From: Glycomyces harbinensis
GTDB taxonomy: Bacteria > Actinomycetota > Actinomycetes > Mycobacteriales > Micromonosporaceae
Reading direction: 5' to 3'
NCBI RefSeq assembly: GCF_900101745.1
Contig: NZ_FNAD01000015.1
Span: 62,001-126,000, forward strand
DNA length: 64,000 nt
The translations under genes were made by a program, and so were the position numbers. Shown here piece after piece: positions 42,573 to 51,579 of the stretch (the first letter of the stretch is position 1; each line of letters opens with the position of its first letter). Under the pieces are notes generated by a model that saw only the letters and a list, made by a program, of their open reading frames with translations, was not told the origin of the DNA and searched no databases.

Positions 42573-43369
42573 GCCGCAACGCACTCGCCTACGAATGGGC
42601 CCGCCTGCGGACCCTCCGCTCCACCTGGTGGATCGCCGCGGTCTCGGTCGCCGTCACCGCCGTCGTCACCTGGGGGTACGCGTCCGTGGCGGTCGGCGTC
42701 GGCGACATCGGGATCACCGTGGGACCCGCCGAGGCCGTGGTCATGGTCATCGGGAAGTCCTCGTTCGCGCCGCTGGCGGCGGGCCTGATCGGCGTGCTCG
42801 CCGTGGGCACCGAGTACCGGCACCGCACGCTGCGCACCACCGTGCTCGTCACCCCGGACCGGACCGCCGCGATCACCGCGAAAGCGGTCACGGTGGCCGC
42901 CTTCGCGATCGCGATCGGCATCGCGAACCTCGCGGTCTCGTGGGCCGTCGGCGCGGCGGTGCTCGCCGGACGGATCGACCTCGGCGCGTCGGCCGGGCTC
43001 CTCGCAGGCTTCCACGCCGCGTACCTCCTCCAGGCCGCCGGCTGGGCGCTCATCGGCCTCGCCCTGACCGTCGCCACCCGCTCGCAGATCATCGGCCTCC
43101 TCGCGATCGTGCTCGTGCCCAATGTGATCGAGCCGCTGTTCGGTTCGATCGGGATGCTCGCCGGGCAGGACTGGCTCGCCCGCATCGGCGCGTACCTGCC
43201 GTTCTCCGCCGGGCAGGCGATGACCGACATCGCCGGCTCCACCTCAGCGGCGCTGCTCGCCGACGGCGAGACCAGGGCCGACCCGCTCATCGCCGGCCTC
43301 GTGTTCGCCGCCACGGTCGCGGGACTCGCGGTCTACGCCGTCAACGACTTCCGCCGCCAAGACCTCTGA
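42569..43369 (+). CDS. ABC-2-type permease, partner of the 41643 ATPase
   Basis: This 266-residue protein has six hydrophobic segments and the ABC-2 pattern LAYEWARLRTLRSTWWIAAVSV, GVLAVGTEYRHRTLRTTVLVTPDR and ALIGLALTVATRSQIIGLLAIVLVP. Translation is coupled to the ATPase (ATGA, 42569-42572). Together they form an exporter likely used for resistance to the peptides made by this cluster. Confidence 0.85.
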   Translation: MSRNALAYEWARLRTLRSTWWIAAVSVAVTAVVTWGYASVAVGVGDIGITVGPAEAVVMVIGKSSFAPLAAGLIGVLAVGTEYRHRTLRTTVLVTPDRTAAITAKAVTVAAFAIAIGIANLAVSWAVGAAVLAGRIDLGASAGLLAGFHAAYLLQAAGWALIGLALTVATRSQIIGLLAIVLVPNVIEPLFGSIGMLAGQDWLARIGAYLPFSAGQAMTDIAGSTSAALLADGETRADPLIAGLVFAATVAGLAVYAVNDFRRQDL

Positions 43370-43388
43370 CACGAATGGGGACCACGTG

Positions 43389-43895
43389 ATGCGACAACAC
43401 CTGACACCGATCCTCGCGGTGCTCGCCGCGGCCGCACTCCTGGGCGCCTGCTCCGACGACGGGGCGGACGACCAGGTCGCGACCGCCGGCGGGGACGCCA
43501 CCGAGAGCGCCGCCGAGTCCACCGCGGCGAGCGACGACGCCCAGGCGCTCGCGTTCGCCGAGTGCATGCGCGAGAACGGCATCGACATGCCCGACCCGAC
43601 CGCGGGCCTCGAGGGCCTGCTGGAGGCGGCCACCGCGTCCTCCTCCGGCCACACCGACGCCGAACTCACCGCCGCGATCAGCGCGTGCGAGTCCGAGCTG
43701 CCCGCCTTCGACGAGGTGGAGGGCGTCGACGTCGACGAGGAGGCCCTGCTCGCGCACACCGAATGCCTGCGGGAGCAGGGACTCGACATCTCCGACGACC
43801 TCGAGGACACCGCGCAGTACGAGGAGATGGACCCCGAACTCCTCGACGCGGCCTTCGCCGCCTGCGAGCACCTCCTCAACGGGACCGGCGGATGA
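43389..43895 (+). CDS. secreted lipoprotein with CMRENG motif
   Basis: This 168-residue protein has a lipobox (AAALLGAC) in its signal sequence, an acidic linker and two similar Cys-containing segments: FAECMRENGIDMPDP and HTECLREQGLDI, each followed by another Cys. Such 'FAxCMRENG' lipoproteins often lie beside HlyD/MacB-type exporters in actinobacteria. The start of the adaptor overlaps its stop (ATGA). It probably sits outside the membrane and assists the adaptor or binds metal or ligand. Confidence 0.7.
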   Translation: MRQHLTPILAVLAAAALLGACSDDGADDQVATAGGDATESAAESTAASDDAQALAFAECMRENGIDMPDPTAGLEGLLEAATASSSGHTDAELTAAISACESELPAFDEVEGVDVDEEALLAHTECLREQGLDISDDLEDTAQYEEMDPELLDAAFAACEHLLNGTGG

Positions 43896-44938
43896 GAAGG
43901 CTGCTCTGGCCGGCGATCGCGGTCGCCGCGATCCTCTCGGCGGGTGCGACGACCCTCGTCGTCCTCGACGCGCGCGGCGACACGGCCGAGGAGGAGCCCG
44001 AGGCCGACTTCCCCACGGCCGTCGTCGAACTCGGCGACATCACCGCCGTCGAGACCTGGAAGGGCACCCTCGACCACGGCACGCCCGCCACGATCGGCAC
44101 GGCCGCCTCGGGCACCGTCACGCGCCTCCCCGCGGTCGGCGACGACCTCGCCGTCGGCGACACCGAGATCTATGTGGACGAACAGCCGGTCGTCCTCCTC
44201 GAGGGCGTCATCCCCATGTACCGCGACCTCGGCCCCGGCGACAAGGGCCGCGACGTCGAGCAGCTGGAGCGGGGCCTCGCCGACCTCGGGTACGACGGCT
44301 TCACCGTCGACCGCGAGTTCACCTGGTACACCGCCGAAGCCGTCCGCCGCTGGCAGCGCGACCTCAAGGTCGAGAAGACCGGCACCGTCGGGGCGGACGC
44401 CGTGGTCTTCGTCGCCGAGGGCGGCCGGGTCGACCGCCTCCACGTCGCCGTCGGCGACACCGTGGCCGCGGGCGACGCCGTCCTCGACCTCAGCGGCCCA
44501 GAGGTCTTCGCCAGCCTGGAGGTCGAGGTGAGCGACCTCGACCTGGTCGAGACCGGCACCGAGGTGCTGGTCCTCCCGGCCGACGGGACCACCGTCGCCG
44601 GGACGGTGGCGCGGCGGGAAGTGGTCGAAGCGGACGCCGAGGCCGAGGGCGAGGAGGCCGAACCGGTCGCGCGCATCGAGGTCGCGCTCGCAGAACCGGT
44701 GCCGGAGGAGCAGATCGGCTCTCCGGTGAGCGTGGAGGTGGTGGTCGAGCGGCGCGAGGACGTGCTGCTGGTGCCGGTCTCGGCGCTGCTGGCCCTCTCG
44801 GAGGGCGGCTTCGGACTACAGCTCGCAGGGCAGGACGCCATCGTCGTCGTGGAGACGGGGCTGTTCGCCGACGGGAAGGTCGAGATCACCGGAGAGGGCT
44901 TGACCGAGGGCACCGAGGTCGGGACGGCCGGCCGCTGA
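43892..44938 (+). CDS. periplasmic-adaptor-type protein with peptidoglycan-binding domain
   Basis: This 348-residue protein has one N-terminal membrane anchor. A peptidoglycan-binding domain follows (GPGDKGRDVEQLERGLADLGYDGFTVDREFT...VRRWQRDLKVEKTG), then an HlyD-like barrel and lipoyl parts (VDRLHVAVGDTVAAGDAVLDLSG; VLVLPADGTTVAGTV) and a terminal MacA-like domain. It probably bridges the ABC transporter encoded downstream to the cell wall. Enterocin AS-48 clusters contain an equivalent adaptor (As-48F-like) for immunity and export. Confidence 0.82.
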   Translation: MRRLLWPAIAVAAILSAGATTLVVLDARGDTAEEEPEADFPTAVVELGDITAVETWKGTLDHGTPATIGTAASGTVTRLPAVGDDLAVGDTEIYVDEQPVVLLEGVIPMYRDLGPGDKGRDVEQLERGLADLGYDGFTVDREFTWYTAEAVRRWQRDLKVEKTGTVGADAVVFVAEGGRVDRLHVAVGDTVAAGDAVLDLSGPEVFASLEVEVSDLDLVETGTEVLVLPADGTTVAGTVARREVVEADAEAEGEEAEPVARIEVALAEPVPEEQIGSPVSVEVVVERREDVLLVPVSALLALSEGGFGLQLAGQDAIVVVETGLFADGKVEITGEGLTEGTEVGTAGR

Positions 44939-44967
44939 GCCGGCAGGTCGACCCGCGGACTGCCATG

Positions 44968-45008
44968 GGCCTGGCGCGGCGAAAGTTGGACACAGGCCGC
45001 GCCAGGCC
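44968..45008 (+). terminator. strong hairpin between adaptor and MacB-type genes
   Basis: Perfect 13-bp arms GGCCTGGCGCGGC (44968-44980) and GCCGCGCCAGGCC (44996-45008) have a 15-nt loop. It lies 30 bp after the adaptor stop and just before the GAGAGGATGA that leads the ATPase. Without a T run, it likely attenuates rather than fully stops transcription. Confidence 0.55.
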
Positions 45009-45031
45009 ACACCCAGAGAGGATGATTTCTC

Positions 45032-45847
45032 GTGGACGATCAGATTAACACCGCCGTGCAGGTGCGCACCGGCGACGAGAGGGCCGGTCCCGGGGCCGCG
45101 CGCCCGTCCGACCCGTCGGACGCATCGCCTTCACCGGAACCCGAACTCCCGCAGGACGATCCGGTGTCCGTGGTCGAGCTGGCCGGCGTCGACCGGACGT
45201 ATCCGGGCAAACCCCCCGTGGCGGCCCTTCGGGGCGTCGACCTCGCCGTCCGGCCGGGCGAACTGCTCGCCGTGGTGGGCCCGTCCGGCTCCGGAAAGTC
45301 CACATTGCTCAACATCGCGGGCACCCTCGACCGCGCCGACGCGGGAACCGTCCGCATCGACGGCCGCGACCTCTCGGACTGCTCGGACCGCCAGCTCGCG
45401 TCGATCCGCGCCCACCGCATCGGCTTCGTCTTCCAACAGTTCTTCCTCGCACCCGGCGCCAGCGCGCTCGACAACGTGGCCGACGGACTTCTCTACACCG
45501 GCCGCCCCAAGCGCGAGCGCCGCGAGGCCGCCTCCCGGACGCTCGAACGCGTCGGGCTGGGCGACCGGGCACACCACAAGCCGGGCGAACTGTCCGGCGG
45601 CCAGCGCCAGCGGGTCGCGATCGCGCGGGCGCTCGTGGGCGATCCGGGACTGCTGCTGACGGACGAGCCGACGGGCGCGCTCGACAGCGCCACGGGCGAG
45701 GCGATCGTGGAGCTGCTGGTGGACCTGCACCGCGGCGGGACCGCGGTCATCGTCATCACGCACGACGCCCAGGTGGCGGCGGCGATGCCGCGGCGGGTCC
45801 TGATGCGGGACGGTCGGATCGAGTCGGACGAGGCGGTGCGGGGATGA
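45032..45847 (+). CDS. MacB/LolD-type ABC transporter ATPase
   Basis: This 271-residue ATPase has Walker A GPSGSGKSTLLN, signature LSGGQRQRVAIARAL, Walker B LLLTDEPTGALD and switch VIVITHD, all typical of the LolD/MacB subfamily. The first 45 residues are a low-complexity acidic/Ser-Pro extension. GTG 45032 follows the same GAGAGGATGA used for the three peptide precursors. Coupled to the permease by ATGA. Matches the As-48G-type ATPase position. Confidence 0.87.
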   Translation: MDDQINTAVQVRTGDERAGPGAARPSDPSDASPSPEPELPQDDPVSVVELAGVDRTYPGKPPVAALRGVDLAVRPGELLAVVGPSGSGKSTLLNIAGTLDRADAGTVRIDGRDLSDCSDRQLASIRAHRIGFVFQQFFLAPGASALDNVADGLLYTGRPKRERREAASRTLERVGLGDRAHHKPGELSGGQRQRVAIARALVGDPGLLLTDEPTGALDSATGEAIVELLVDLHRGGTAVIVITHDAQVAAAMPRRVLMRDGRIESDEAVRG

Positions 45848-47037
45848 CGTTGGAGCCGTCGCGCCTGCGGGGCGCGGACCTGGTGGGTCTGGCGGTGGCC
45901 GGGATGCGGGCCCGGCCGCTGCGGGCCGTGCTGTCGGCGCTGGGCATCGCGGTGGGGATCGCCGCGATGGTGGTCGTGGTCGGGATCTCGGCGTCGAGCC
46001 GGGCGGAGGTCGAGGCGCAGCTGGAACTGCTGGGCACCAACCTGCTGACGGTGAGTCCGGGCCAGACGATCACCGGCGAGGAGGCGAGCCTGCCGCCCGA
46101 GAGCGTCGACATGGTGGCGCGGATCGGCCCGGTGGAGTCGGTGGGCGCGATCGGGGAGGTCGACGCGAACGTGTACCGGAGCGAGGCGATCGATCCGAAC
46201 CTGAGCAACGGCATCACGGTGTACGCGACCACAGTGGACCTGTTGGGTACGGTCGGCGGCGAGGTGGCGGAGGGCCGGTTCCTGGACGAGGCGCTCGCGG
46301 CGTTCCCGACGACGGTGCTGGGGTCGACCACGGCCGAGCGGCTGGGGATCACGGTCGCGGACGGTTCGGTCGCGGTGCGGATCGGCGACGAGGACTTCAC
46401 GGTGGTGGGCGTGCTCGAACCGGTGCCGCTGGTGCCGGAGCTGGACGCGGGCGCGCTGGTCGGCTGGCCGGTGGCCGAGGCGGAACTGGGCTTCGACGGT
46501 GCCCCGACGACGATCTTCGAGCGCTCGCCGGACGCGACGGTGGCGGCGGTGCGGGAGGTGCTGCCCGCGACGGCGAATCCGGAGGCGCCGCAGGAGACCG
46601 TCGTGTCGCGGCCGTCGGACGCGTTGGCCGCCAAGGCGGCGACGGACCGGACGCTGACGACGCTGCTGCTGAGCCTCGGCGGGGTGGCGCTCCTGGTCGG
46701 GGGGATCGGTGTGGCGAACACGATGGTGATCGCGGTGCTGGAGCGGCGCAGCGAGATCGGGTTGCGCCGTTCGCTGGGGGCGACGCGGGGGCACATCCGC
46801 GGTCAGTTCCTGGCGGAGTCGATGCTGCTGGCCGGTCTGGGCGGGGTCGGCGGGGCGGCGATCGGCGGCGCCGCGACGGCGGGGTTCGCGTTGTGGCAGG
46901 GCTGGCCGGTGTCGATCCCGTTGTGGGCCTTGGCGTTGTCGGCGGCGGCCACGATCGCGGTGGGGGCCGTGGCGGGCGTGTACCCGGCGTCGAAGGCGGC
47001 CCGGTACTCGCCGACGGTCGCGTTGAGCGCCTATTGA
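45844..47037 (+). CDS. MacB/FtsX-type ABC permease
   Basis: This 397-residue protein has an N-terminal TM helix (RAVLSALGIAVGIAAMVVVVGI), a large extracytoplasmic MacB_PCD domain (about 45-270) and three C-terminal helices. These come with GGVALLVGGIGVANTMVIAVLERRSEIGLRRSLGATR and the FtsX-like VAGVYPASKAARYSPTVAL. With the ATPase and the adaptor it forms a mechanotransmission-type exporter, as in the As-48FGH set. It ends the cluster. Confidence 0.87.
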   Translation: MTLEPSRLRGADLVGLAVAGMRARPLRAVLSALGIAVGIAAMVVVVGISASSRAEVEAQLELLGTNLLTVSPGQTITGEEASLPPESVDMVARIGPVESVGAIGEVDANVYRSEAIDPNLSNGITVYATTVDLLGTVGGEVAEGRFLDEALAAFPTTVLGSTTAERLGITVADGSVAVRIGDEDFTVVGVLEPVPLVPELDAGALVGWPVAEAELGFDGAPTTIFERSPDATVAAVREVLPATANPEAPQETVVSRPSDALAAKAATDRTLTTLLLSLGGVALLVGGIGVANTMVIAVLERRSEIGLRRSLGATRGHIRGQFLAESMLLAGLGGVGGAAIGGAATAGFALWQGWPVSIPLWALALSAAATIAVGAVAGVYPASKAARYSPTVALSAY

Positions 47038-47050
47038 GGTCCGGCGGGGC

Positions 47051-47977
47051 TCAGCCGGCGACCGGCGCTAGAGCCGGAACCGCCGGTGCCTTGACGCGGG
47101 TCGCGGCGGCGACGCGGTCGGCGAAGGCGTCCACTGCCATGGTGGCTTCGCCCGCGCGCCATACGAGTCCGTAGCGGACCGGCGGGGCGTCGAGGATCTG
47201 GACGTAGGCCACGCCGGGCCGGGGCTGGTAGGCGGCGGTGTGCGCGGCGGTCAGCAGGGCGCCCTTGCCGCCGGCGACGAGCATCAGCGCCTCCTGGAGG
47301 CTCGTGATGCCCGGGCCGGCCGCGATCGGGAGGCCGCTCGGGGTCGCGCGGGGCGACTGGGTCTCGCGGCGGTAGTCCGGGACGTCGCCTTCGATGTGGA
47401 GGAGTCCGGTCTCGGCGAGGTCGTCCATGGTGAGCCAGGGCTTCGCGGCGAGCGGGTGGCCGGCGGCGACGGCGAGCATGCGGCCCTCGGTGAGGAGCGT
47501 CGCGCTCTTGGCGAGGTCGTCCTCGCGCACGGGCAGCTCCATGAGCTGGACGTCGTAATAGCGGTCGCGCAGCTGGGTGAACGGGTCGGTGAAGGACATC
47601 TCGCAGATCTCGACCGACAGCTCGGGGTGGGCGGCGCGGAGGTCGTCGACCGCCTTCATGGCGATCTCGCCGGTCAGGGACGCGGAGAAGCCGACGCGGA
47701 GGGTGCCGCCCATGCCCTGGGCCGCGGCGGCGGTCCTCGCCAGCGCCTGCTCGATCGCCCGGTGGTGGGGTTCGACGTCCTCGCGGAACCGCGCGCCGAG
47801 TTCGGTGAGCGCGACGGTGCGGCTGGTGCGCTCGAACAGGGGCGCGCCGAGGCGGCGTTCGAGGCGCTGGATCAGCTGGCTGACGCGGGCGCGGGAGAGC
47901 CGCATCCGCACCGCCGTGCGGCCGAAGTGCAGCTCCTCGGCCAGGATCAGGAAGCACTCGAGTTCGTCGCGTTCCAC
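47051..47977 (-). CDS. LysR-family transcriptional regulator
   Basis: This 308-residue protein has a winged HTH at about 1-65 (DELECFLILAEELHFGRTAVRMRLSRARVSQLIQRLERRLGAPLFERTSRTVALTELG, read in blocks) and a periplasmic-binding-like effector domain. GTG 47977 was chosen because GGAGG lies five bases upstream; the frame stays open to 48088 but reads as shadow. Divergent from an MFS exporter, which it probably activates or represses. Confidence 0.88.
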   Translation of the reverse strand: MERDELECFLILAEELHFGRTAVRMRLSRARVSQLIQRLERRLGAPLFERTSRTVALTELGARFREDVEPHHRAIEQALARTAAAAQGMGGTLRVGFSASLTGEIAMKAVDDLRAAHPELSVEICEMSFTDPFTQLRDRYYDVQLMELPVREDDLAKSATLLTEGRMLAVAAGHPLAAKPWLTMDDLAETGLLHIEGDVPDYRRETQSPRATPSGLPIAAGPGITSLQEALMLVAGGKGALLTAAHTAAYQPRPGVAYVQILDAPPVRYGLVWRAGEATMAVDAFADRVAAATRVKAPAVPALAPVAG

Positions 47978-48097
47978 GGGGTCCTCCGTATCGGTAAGCC
48001 TGACTGAATGAACGTTGCGTTCTTCGCCGTTGTTCCCGCGCTCTCGCGGATCGATGATTTCAGGGCCAGAGAAACCGTCATCGGCCAAGGAGTACCC

Positions 48098-49507
48098 GTG
48101 AAAGCCCGTGAATGGGGTGTGCTGCTCGTCCTTTCAGGAGCGATCTTCCTGGAGGGCATCGACGTCGCCATGCTCAACATCGCCCTGCCCTCGATCCGCA
48201 CCGACCTCGGCCTGTCCACCGGGTCGCTCCAGTGGGTCGTGAGCGCCTACGTCCTCGGCTACGGCGGCTTCATGCTGCTGGGCGGCCGGGCCGCCGACAT
48301 CCTGGGGCGGCGCCGGGTGTTCCTGGCCGCGCTCCTGGTGTTCCTGCTGTTCTCCGGACTCGGCGGGTTCGCCGAGGACGGCGCGACGCTCATCGCGGCG
48401 CGGTTCGTCACCGGCCTCGCCGCCGCGTTCATGACCCCGGCCGGGCTGTCGATCATCACCACCGGGTTCGACGAGGGACCCAAGCGCGACCGGGCCCTGA
48501 TGGTCTACGGCGCCATCGGCGCCGGCGGATTCACGCTCGGCATGGTCATCGGCGGGCTGCTCACCTCGCTCGACTGGCGGTGGGTGTTCTTCATGCCGGT
48601 GGGGCTGTCGCTGGTCATCCTGGTCGCCGCGGCCCTGCTCATCCCGAAGTCGCCGCGCCCGGTACGGGACGGGCGCCGGTTCGACCTGTTCGGCGGCCTC
48701 ACGATCACCGCCGCGGTGGTGCTGCTCGTGCTCGGCGTCGAACGCGCCGCGCACGTCGCCGTCGGCTGGACCGTGGGCATCGTGGCCGTGAGCGTCGCGC
48801 TCATCGCGGTGTTCGTCGCGGTGGAGCGGCGCCATCCCGCGCCGCTGGTGCGTCTGGGGATCTTCCGGTCCGGTTCACTGGTGCGCGCCAACCTCATCGG
48901 GATGCTGTTCATGGCCGGGTTCTTCGGCTTCCAGTTCCTGGTGGTCCTGTACCTCCAGGAGCTGCGGGGCTGGTCGACCATCGAGGCGAGCCTGGCGATG
49001 CTGGTGATCGGCATCGACGTCGCGCTCGCCCCGACCGTGACGCCGAAGCTGGTGCGCCGCTTCGGCAACGCGCCGGTGCTCCTGGCCGGTCTCGTGTCCG
49101 CGGCACTGGGCTTCGCGCTGTTCCTTTCCGCCGGAATGGACTCCAGTTACGGGGAGCTGCTGCCGAGCCTGGTGCTCATGGGCCTGGCGTTCACGCTGGC
49201 GTACGGCCCGCTCACCATCATCGCCACCAACGGGATCGACGAAGCCGAGCAGGGACTGGCGGGCGGGCTGCTGTACACGTCGTTCCAGTTCGGCGCGGCG
49301 ATCGGACTCGCGGGCGTCGCGGCCGTCAACGTCGCCGCCACCGGCTCCGACGCCCCGCAGGCGCTGCTCGACGGCTACCGGGCCGCGATGCTGGTGCCGA
49401 TCGGCGCGGCGGTCGTCGCCGTGGTCGTCGGGGCGTTCAACCTGGGCCGCAAGAAGCACGACGCGGTCGAGAAGGAGGGGGAGCCGGTGCTCGCCGGCGT
49501 CGCCTGA
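48098..49507 (+). CDS. MFS exporter, DHA2 family
   Basis: This 469-residue transporter has about 14 helices. The first helix contains the motif LEGIDVAMLNIALPSIRTDL, motif A is GGRAADILGRRRVFLA, and motif C is GAIGAGGFTLGMVIGGLL. GTG 48098 with AAGGAG five bases upstream starts VKAREWGVLLV; a longer frame to 48008 lies over the divergent promoter. LysR-linked exporters of this type usually remove antibiotics or metabolites. Confidence 0.87.
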   Translation: MKAREWGVLLVLSGAIFLEGIDVAMLNIALPSIRTDLGLSTGSLQWVVSAYVLGYGGFMLLGGRAADILGRRRVFLAALLVFLLFSGLGGFAEDGATLIAARFVTGLAAAFMTPAGLSIITTGFDEGPKRDRALMVYGAIGAGGFTLGMVIGGLLTSLDWRWVFFMPVGLSLVILVAAALLIPKSPRPVRDGRRFDLFGGLTITAAVVLLVLGVERAAHVAVGWTVGIVAVSVALIAVFVAVERRHPAPLVRLGIFRSGSLVRANLIGMLFMAGFFGFQFLVVLYLQELRGWSTIEASLAMLVIGIDVALAPTVTPKLVRRFGNAPVLLAGLVSAALGFALFLSAGMDSSYGELLPSLVLMGLAFTLAYGPLTIIATNGIDEAEQGLAGGLLYTSFQFGAAIGLAGVAAVNVAATGSDAPQALLDGYRAAMLVPIGAAVVAVVVGAFNLGRKKHDAVEKEGEPVLAGVA

Positions 49508-49517
49508 CCGACGCGGA

Positions 49518-49544
49518 GGCCCCGGACCGGTGCGGTCCGGGGCC
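49518..49544. terminator. bidirectional terminator between MFS and GH15 genes
   Basis: An 11-bp perfect stem (49518-49528 with 49534-49544, GGCCCCGGACC/GGTCCGGGGCC) separates convergent genes that end at 49507 and 49552. Confidence 0.7.
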
Positions 49545-49551
49545 CCGGTGC

Positions 49552-51363
49552 TCAGTCCTCGGACCGCGGCTTCACCGCGCGCGGCTCGGTCGCCGGGTGC
49601 GTGCCGCTCAGGTGGCGCGCCGAGTTCACCAGGCCCACATGGCTGTAGGCCTGCGGCGTGTTGCCGAGGTGCCGTCCGGTCGCCGGGTCGTACTCCTCGC
49701 TGAGGAGCCCGAGGTCGTTGCGGGTCTTGAGGAGCCGTTCGAACAGGTCCCGGGCCTCGGTCTCGCGGCCGATCCCGTGGAGGGCGTCCACGAGCCAGAA
49801 CGTGCAGGCCAGGAACGTGCCCTCCTTGCCGGGCAGGCCGTCCACGCCGCTGTCGGCCTCGGGGTCGTAGCGCAGCACGTACCCGTCGCGGGTCAGTTCG
49901 CGCTGCACCGCCTCGACGGTGCCGACCACGCGCGGGTCCGACCACGGCAGGAAGCCCACCAGCGGCAGGAGCAGCAGGGCCGCGTCCAGGCCCTCCGAGC
50001 CGTAGAACTGGGTGAAGGTCCCGCGGGTCTTGTCGAAGCCCTTCTCGCACACGTCGTCGCGGATGCGGTCGCGCAGGTCCCGCCACTGGTCCACCGGCCC
50101 GTCGAGGCCGAAGCGCTCGACGGCCCGGACGGCGCGGTCGAACGCGGCCCAGGCCATGACCTTGGAGTGCACGAAGTGCCGCTGCTCGCCGCGGACCTCC
50201 CACAGGCTGTCGTCGGGGCGCTCCCAGTTGCGGGCGACGAAGTCCAGCAGGCCCCGCTGGAGCTCCCACGCGTCCTCGTCGGCCCTGCCGTCGGCCTCGC
50301 GCGCGAGGTGCAGCGCGTCGAGGGTCTCGCCCCAGACGTCGAGCTGGAACTGGCCGGTCGCGGCGTTCCCGATGCGCACCGGCGTCGAGCCCTCGTAGCC
50401 GGGGAGCCAGTCGAGGACGTTCTCGGGCAGCCAGTGCTGGCCGTCGACGCCGTACATGATCTGGAGGTCGCCCGGGTCGCCGGCGGCGGCGCGCAGCAGC
50501 CAGTGCCGCCAGGCCCGCGCCTCGTCGATGAAGCCGGTGCCGAGCATCGCCTGGAGCACGAACGAGGCGTCGCGGAGCCAGCAGAACCGGTAGTCCCAGT
50601 TGCGGACGCCGCCGAGCTCTTCGGGCAGGGACGTGGTCGCGGCCGCGAGGATGCCGCCGGTCGGCGCGTACGTCAGGGCCTTGAGGGTGATGACGGAGCG
50701 GCGCACGGCCTCGCTCCATTCGCCCTCGTAGCGCAGGCCGCCGATCCAGTCGGTCCAGAACGCCTCGGTGTCGTCGAGCGCCTCGCTGGCGTCGATCAGG
50801 GCCGGGCGGTCGTGGTGGGACGGCTGGTGGGTGAGCACGAACGCGACGCGTTCGCCTGCGGCGACGGTGAACTCGGCGCGCGCCGTGGCGTCCTCGACCT
50901 CGAGTGCGACGTCGGCCTCCAGCCAGGCCGCGTCGGGTCCGGCGATCGCGGAGAGGTGCCGGTCGTGGCAGCGGACCCACGGCGAGACGTTGCCGTAGCC
51001 GAACCGCAGGCGCATCTCGGTGCGCATGGCGACGCTGCCGCCGAGCCCTTCGACGACGCGCACGACGTCGGCGGCCTCGCCGCGCGGCGGCATAGCGTCG
51101 GTGACGCGGACGGCGCCTTCGGGCGTGTCCCATTCGGTTTCGAGGATGAGGGTGTCGCCGCGGTAGCGGCGGCGGGTGCACCGGCCGCCGGAGGCGGGCC
51201 CGAGGCGCCAGCTGCCGTGCCCGTCGTCGCCCAGCAGGGCGGCGAAGCAGGCCGGAGAGTCGAAGCGGGGCAGGCACAGCCAGTCGATGGAGCCGTCCGT
51301 GCCGACCAGCGCGGCGGTGTGCAGGTCGCCGATCATGCCGTAATCCTCGATGCGCAGGGCCAC
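49552..51363 (-). CDS. glycoside hydrolase family 15 protein (trehalase/glucoamylase-type)
   Basis: This 603-residue enzyme has the N-terminal beta-sandwich (IEDYGMIGDLHTAALVGTDGSIDWLCLPRFDSPACFAALL, in blocks) and an alpha/alpha barrel with GVRNWDYRFCWLRDASF at about 250. The catalytic acid lies in DSLWEVRG at about 386 and the catalytic base in LLSEEYDPATGRHLG at about 553. Actinobacterial GH15 members of this length include alpha,alpha-trehalases. GTG 51363 is preceded by a G-rich Shine-Dalgarno. Cytoplasmic; probably releases glucose from trehalose or a maltooligosaccharide. Confidence 0.88.
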   Translation of the reverse strand: MALRIEDYGMIGDLHTAALVGTDGSIDWLCLPRFDSPACFAALLGDDGHGSWRLGPASGGRCTRRRYRGDTLILETEWDTPEGAVRVTDAMPPRGEAADVVRVVEGLGGSVAMRTEMRLRFGYGNVSPWVRCHDRHLSAIAGPDAAWLEADVALEVEDATARAEFTVAAGERVAFVLTHQPSHHDRPALIDASEALDDTEAFWTDWIGGLRYEGEWSEAVRRSVITLKALTYAPTGGILAAATTSLPEELGGVRNWDYRFCWLRDASFVLQAMLGTGFIDEARAWRHWLLRAAAGDPGDLQIMYGVDGQHWLPENVLDWLPGYEGSTPVRIGNAATGQFQLDVWGETLDALHLAREADGRADEDAWELQRGLLDFVARNWERPDDSLWEVRGEQRHFVHSKVMAWAAFDRAVRAVERFGLDGPVDQWRDLRDRIRDDVCEKGFDKTRGTFTQFYGSEGLDAALLLLPLVGFLPWSDPRVVGTVEAVQRELTRDGYVLRYDPEADSGVDGLPGKEGTFLACTFWLVDALHGIGRETEARDLFERLLKTRNDLGLLSEEYDPATGRHLGNTPQAYSHVGLVNSARHLSGTHPATEPRAVKPRSED

Positions 51364-51579
51364 AGCCGCGCCCCCCTTCTTCGGCCCGCGGCGGTTCCGC
51401 GGGCTGCCGAGTCGTTCGTGCGCTTGGCGTACTGGCGCCATTGTCGCACCTGATCGGGCCTCGCCGCGGTCTTCGGCGGTCTCGATGGACGGGTGACCCG
51501 GACTCGTCGAGGTGTCGTTCCCGATCGAGCGGGTAGCCGAGGGGGGACAGACGATCAACGAGAGAAGGAGTTGAGTGCC

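Noticed and set aside
48112-51453. Very long plus-strand frame (over 1100 codons)
   Set aside because: It runs across the MFS gene in another frame and opposite the GH15 gene; the product is Arg/Ala/Gly-rich without any domain, a high-GC shadow.
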